NCBI GenBank assembly: GCA_027306955.1
Contig: DAHUXX010000238.1
Coordinates: 1-7,603, forward strand
Source of the DNA: Acetobacteraceae bacterium
GTDB lineage: Bacteria; Pseudomonadota; Alphaproteobacteria; Acetobacterales; Acetobacteraceae
Length of the DNA: 7,603 bases
Direction: 5' to 3'
Part shown: in pieces, positions 5,538 through 7,603 of the stretch
Numbering within the stretch: position 1 is the first letter of the stretch
How the letters are laid out: each line of letters starts with the position of its first letter
The notes under the pieces: generated by a model
Seen by the model: only the letters and a program-made list of their open reading frames with translations
Told to the model about the DNA's origin: nothing
Database searches by the model: none
Program-made: the position numbers and the translations under genes

Positions 5538-5548
5538 TATCACGCAAC

Positions 5549-5554
5549 GAGGAA
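5549..5554 (+). promoter_or_regulatory. Shine-Dalgarno of the Nudix gene
   Basis: GAGGAA lies five bases before ATG 5560. It selects this start over in-frame positions back to 5290 that lie inside the oppositely oriented MFS gene, and it contrasts with the absence of such a site before the MFS gene across the same spacer. Confidence 0.8.
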
Positions 5555-5559
5555 CGAGC

Positions 5560-6192
5560 ATGGCAACCGATCCGACATGGCTGACCTGGGCCCGCGAGAT
5601 CCAGGCGATCGCGCAGACCGGCCTCGCCTTCGAACCCAACATCTACGACCGGGAACGCTTCGAGCGGCTACGCGACCTCGCGGCCGAGATCATGGCGCAC
5701 CACACGGATGCGAGCGTGGGGCGCATCGCGGCCTTGTTCGCGAGCCAGCAGGGCTATGCCACGCCGAAGGTGGACGTGCGCGGTGCGGCGTTCGATGAAG
5801 CGGGACGCATCCTCATGGTACGGGAGGTTGCGGACGCGGGAAACTGGACGCTGCCAGGTGGCTGGGCGGACGTGAACCTCACCGCCGCCGAGAACGTAGC
5901 GAAGGAGATGCGCGAGGAAAGCGGCTATGAGGTGAGTGTGCGCAAACTGGCGGCCGCGTGGGACCGCACGCGCCAGGGGCATGCACCCGGCGTCTTTTCG
6001 TGCGTCAAGCTTTTCTACATTTGCGACATCGTGGGCGGCGAGGCCCGCACCAGCAGGGAGACCTCGGAAATCGGATGGTTCGCGGAGGGCGCGCTGCCTG
6101 CGGACCTCTCGCTCGGCCGCGTGCTGCCCGCACAGCTGCACCGCATGTTCGCCCACGCGCGAGACGCGCGCCTGCCGGCGGATTTCGACTGA
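5560..6192 (+). CDS. Nudix hydrolase with N-terminal helical domain (YjhB-like, nucleoside diphosphate-X type)
   Basis: This 210-residue cytosolic pyrophosphohydrolase cleaves a nucleoside diphosphate linked to another group. Seen: an N-terminal region (about 1-65; WLTWAREIQAIAQTGLAF, then YDRERFERLRDLAAEI) typical of the small N-terminal domain of the 'X-linked nucleoside diphosphate' Nudix group; VDVRGAAFDEAGRILMVRE (71-89), the first Nudix strands; WTLPGGWADV (96-105); and the Nudix box at 101-123 with G101, E116, E119, E120 and G122. Two usual box positions differ: the first Glu is L107 and the Arg is K115. As I recall, both changes are common in this subfamily (bacterial YjhB-like proteins), so activity is expected. 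Reported substrates in related groups include ADP-ribose-, UDP-X- and CDP-choline-type compounds; which applies here is unknown. It converges on uvrB with three bases between stops, so its 3' end must run into antisense uvrB sequence. Confidence 0.93.
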   Translation: MATDPTWLTWAREIQAIAQTGLAFEPNIYDRERFERLRDLAAEIMAHHTDASVGRIAALFASQQGYATPKVDVRGAAFDEAGRILMVREVADAGNWTLPGGWADVNLTAAENVAKEMREESGYEVSVRKLAAAWDRTRQGHAPGVFSCVKLFYICDIVGGEARTSRETSEIGWFAEGALPADLSLGRVLPAQLHRMFAHARDARLPADFD

Positions 6193-6195
6193 GCC

Positions 6196-7603
6196 CTACC
6201 TGCGGCCTCGCCTGCCGCGTTTCTTCGGGTCGTAGCCGCCTCCGCCGGGGCCCATGGGCTGCGGCGCGCGGTCGCCGCGGCGGATGCTCGCCGAGGGCAG
6301 CGGCGGCGGCTCGAGGCCGAGCTCCAGCGCCTCTAGCCGGCGGATCTCGTCGCGCATCCGCGCCGCTTCCTCAAACTCCAGGTTTGCCGCGGCGTCACGC
6401 ATGCGCTTCTCCAGTTCCGCGATCGAGGCCTTGAGGTCCTTGCCGACCATCGAGGAGACCTTGGAGTCCGCGACGGGCGCCACCGTCACGTAATCCTGCT
6501 CGAAGACGCTCTCGAGCACCTTGTCGATTTCCTTGCGCACGGATTGCGGCGTGATGTTGTGCGCCTCGTTCCAGGCGCGCTGCTTGTTGCGGCGTCGTTC
6601 CGTCTCCTCGATCGCGATACGCAACGAGTTGGTCATCGTGTCCGCATAGAGAATCACGCGGCCCTCGACGTTGCGCGCGGCGCGGCCGATGGTCTGGATC
6701 AGCGAGGTCTGCGAGCGCAGGAACCCTTCCTTGTCCGCGTCCAGGATCGCGACCAGCACGCACTCGGGAATGTCGAGCCCCTCGCGCAGCAGATTGATGC
6801 CGACCAGCACGTCGAACACGCCGAGCCGCAGGTCGCGGATGATTTCGATCCGTTCCAGCGTATCGACATCGGAATGGAGGTAGCGGACCTTGACTCCCTG
6901 CTCGGTGAGATATTCCGTGAGGTCCTCGGCCATGCGCTTGGTCAGCGTGGTGACCAGCACGCGCCCGCCGCGCGCGACCACCGTGCGACATTCTCCCAGC
7001 AGGTCGTCCACCTGCCGCTCCACCGGGCGCACCTCCGTTACCGGGTCGATGAGGCCCGTGGGTCGGATCACCTGCTCGGCGAAGGCGCCGCCAGTGCGCT
7101 CCATCTCCCACGGCCCGGGCGTGGCCGAGACAAAGATGGTCTGCGGGCGGAACCGGTCCCACTCCTCGAATTTGAGTGGCCGGTTGTCGATGCAGGACGG
7201 CAGGCGAAAGCCGTATTCCGCGAGGATGGATTTGCGTGCGTGGTCTCCGCGCTCCATGCCCCCCACCTGCGGCACCGTCACGTGGCTCTCGTCCACGATC
7301 AGCAGTGCGTTCTCCGGCAGGTACTCGAACAGCGTCGGCGGCGGCTCGCCCGCGTTGCGGCCGGAAAGGTAGCGCGAATAGTTCTCGATCGACTTGCAGG
7401 AGCCCGTGGTCTCCATCATTTCGATGTCGAACCGCGTGCGCTGCTCCAGCCGCTCCGCCTCCAGCAGCTTGCCCTGCGCGTTGAACTCGGCGAGGCGCTG
7501 CCGAAGCTCTTCCTTGATGCCCGTGATCGCCTGCAGCAGCGTCGGGCGCGGGGTGACGTAGTGGCTGTTGGCGTAGATGGTGACCTCGCCGAGCGAGCCC
7601 GCG
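6196..7603 (-). CDS. uvrB: Excinuclease ABC subunit B (UvrB), C-terminal part; N-terminus beyond the window
   Basis: UvrB is the damage-verifying helicase-like subunit of nucleotide excision repair; it receives DNA from UvrA and recruits the nuclease UvrC. The window holds 468 residues plus the stop; whole UvrB proteins are about 660-730, so roughly the first 200-260 residues (Walker A, beta-hairpin) lie beyond the right edge. Seen in order: ASHYVTP-like SHYVTPRPTLLQA at the edge; IENYSRYLSGR (7389-7357); VDESHVTVPQ, the DExx box (about 7296-7267); VSATPG (about 7131-7114); GINLLREGLDIPE (about 6798-6760); QTIGRAARN (about 6696-6670); YADTMTNS; and a C-terminal UVR coiled-coil motif (about 6429-6322) with ELEKRM and LEFEEAARMRDEI, which binds UvrC. 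A 40-residue Gly/Pro/Arg-rich tail ends in GGGGYDPKKRGRRGRR. No frameshift or missing motif is seen. This is a housekeeping gene that marks the flank of the accessory block. Confidence 0.98.
   Translation of the reverse strand, partial: AGSLGEVTIYANSHYVTPRPTLLQAITGIKEELRQRLAEFNAQGKLLEAERLEQRTRFDIEMMETTGSCKSIENYSRYLSGRNAGEPPPTLFEYLPENALLIVDESHVTVPQVGGMERGDHARKSILAEYGFRLPSCIDNRPLKFEEWDRFRPQTIFVSATPGPWEMERTGGAFAEQVIRPTGLIDPVTEVRPVERQVDDLLGECRTVVARGGRVLVTTLTKRMAEDLTEYLTEQGVKVRYLHSDVDTLERIEIIRDLRLGVFDVLVGINLLREGLDIPECVLVAILDADKEGFLRSQTSLIQTIGRAARNVEGRVILYADTMTNSLRIAIEETERRRNKQRAWNEAHNITPQSVRKEIDKVLESVFEQDYVTVAPVADSKVSSMVGKDLKASIAELEKRMRDAAANLEFEEAARMRDEIRRLEALELGLEPPPLPSASIRRGDRAPQPMGPGGGGYDPKKRGRRGRR

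Noticed and set aside
5494..5547. The VYLTP peptide shared by minus-strand frames at both divergent spacers, as a possible leader peptide
   Set aside because: The similarity comes from the shared DNA element (CAAATA dyad). The two frames continue differently, and neither has a ribosome-binding site or conserved peptide ends.
1..7603. tRNA/rRNA genes, insertion-sequence ends, CRISPR arrays, riboswitches, defence or phage genes
   Set aside because: I looked on both strands and found no matching cloverleaf, terminal inverted repeats, spaced repeats or protein motifs.

Overview
This is a GC-rich (roughly 70% by eye) bacterial chromosomal window with seven protein-coding genes and no RNA gene, transposon or CRISPR array that I can see. 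Codon use, the UvrB sequence and the style of the enzymes suggest an alphaproteobacterium, possibly Rhodospirillales/Acetobacteraceae. That placement is inference; no taxonomic marker gene is present.

Layout from left to right. A 2-keto-4-pentenoate hydratase/fumarylacetoacetate hydrolase-family enzyme (42-779, +) meets tail-to-tail, with a 10-base overlap, an ArgE-like M20 metallo-deacylase (770-1861, -). A 190-base divergent intergenic region (1862-2051) follows. Next come two translationally coupled PLP enzymes on the + strand: a threonine-synthase-like fold-II protein (2052-3173) and a D-threonine aldolase/D-serine dehydratase-like fold-III protein (3170-4270), overlapping by ATGA. A bulged symmetric hairpin (4281-4303) separates this pair from a convergent MFS transporter (4300-5493, -). 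A 66-base divergent spacer (5494-5559) leads to a Nudix hydrolase (5560-6192, +). This converges, with only 3 bases between stop codons, on the C-terminal two thirds of uvrB (6196 to the right edge, -).

The middle block (M20 deacylase, two PLP enzymes, MFS transporter, perhaps the hydratase) reads as an accessory amino-acid catabolism module. A plausible scheme is uptake by the MFS protein, deacylation of an N-acyl amino acid by the M20 enzyme, then cleavage or dehydration of a hydroxy- or D-amino acid by the PLP pair. The substrate cannot be read from sequence. Nudix and uvrB look like ordinary neighbours.

The most interesting signal is regulatory. The three genes that start beside the divergent spacers and lack a Shine-Dalgarno (M20, threonine-synthase-like, MFS) each have a TTG exactly 36 bases upstream of the A of their ATG. 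Two of them share an identical 11-mer, TTGACCCCATC, with exactly 25 bases before ATG. This predicts transcription starting at or next to the start codon (leaderless mRNAs). The two divergent spacers also share a 17-base element (14/17 identical) that is a dyad in both copies, with one compensatory base-pair change, so a common regulator is possible. These are readings by eye and untested.
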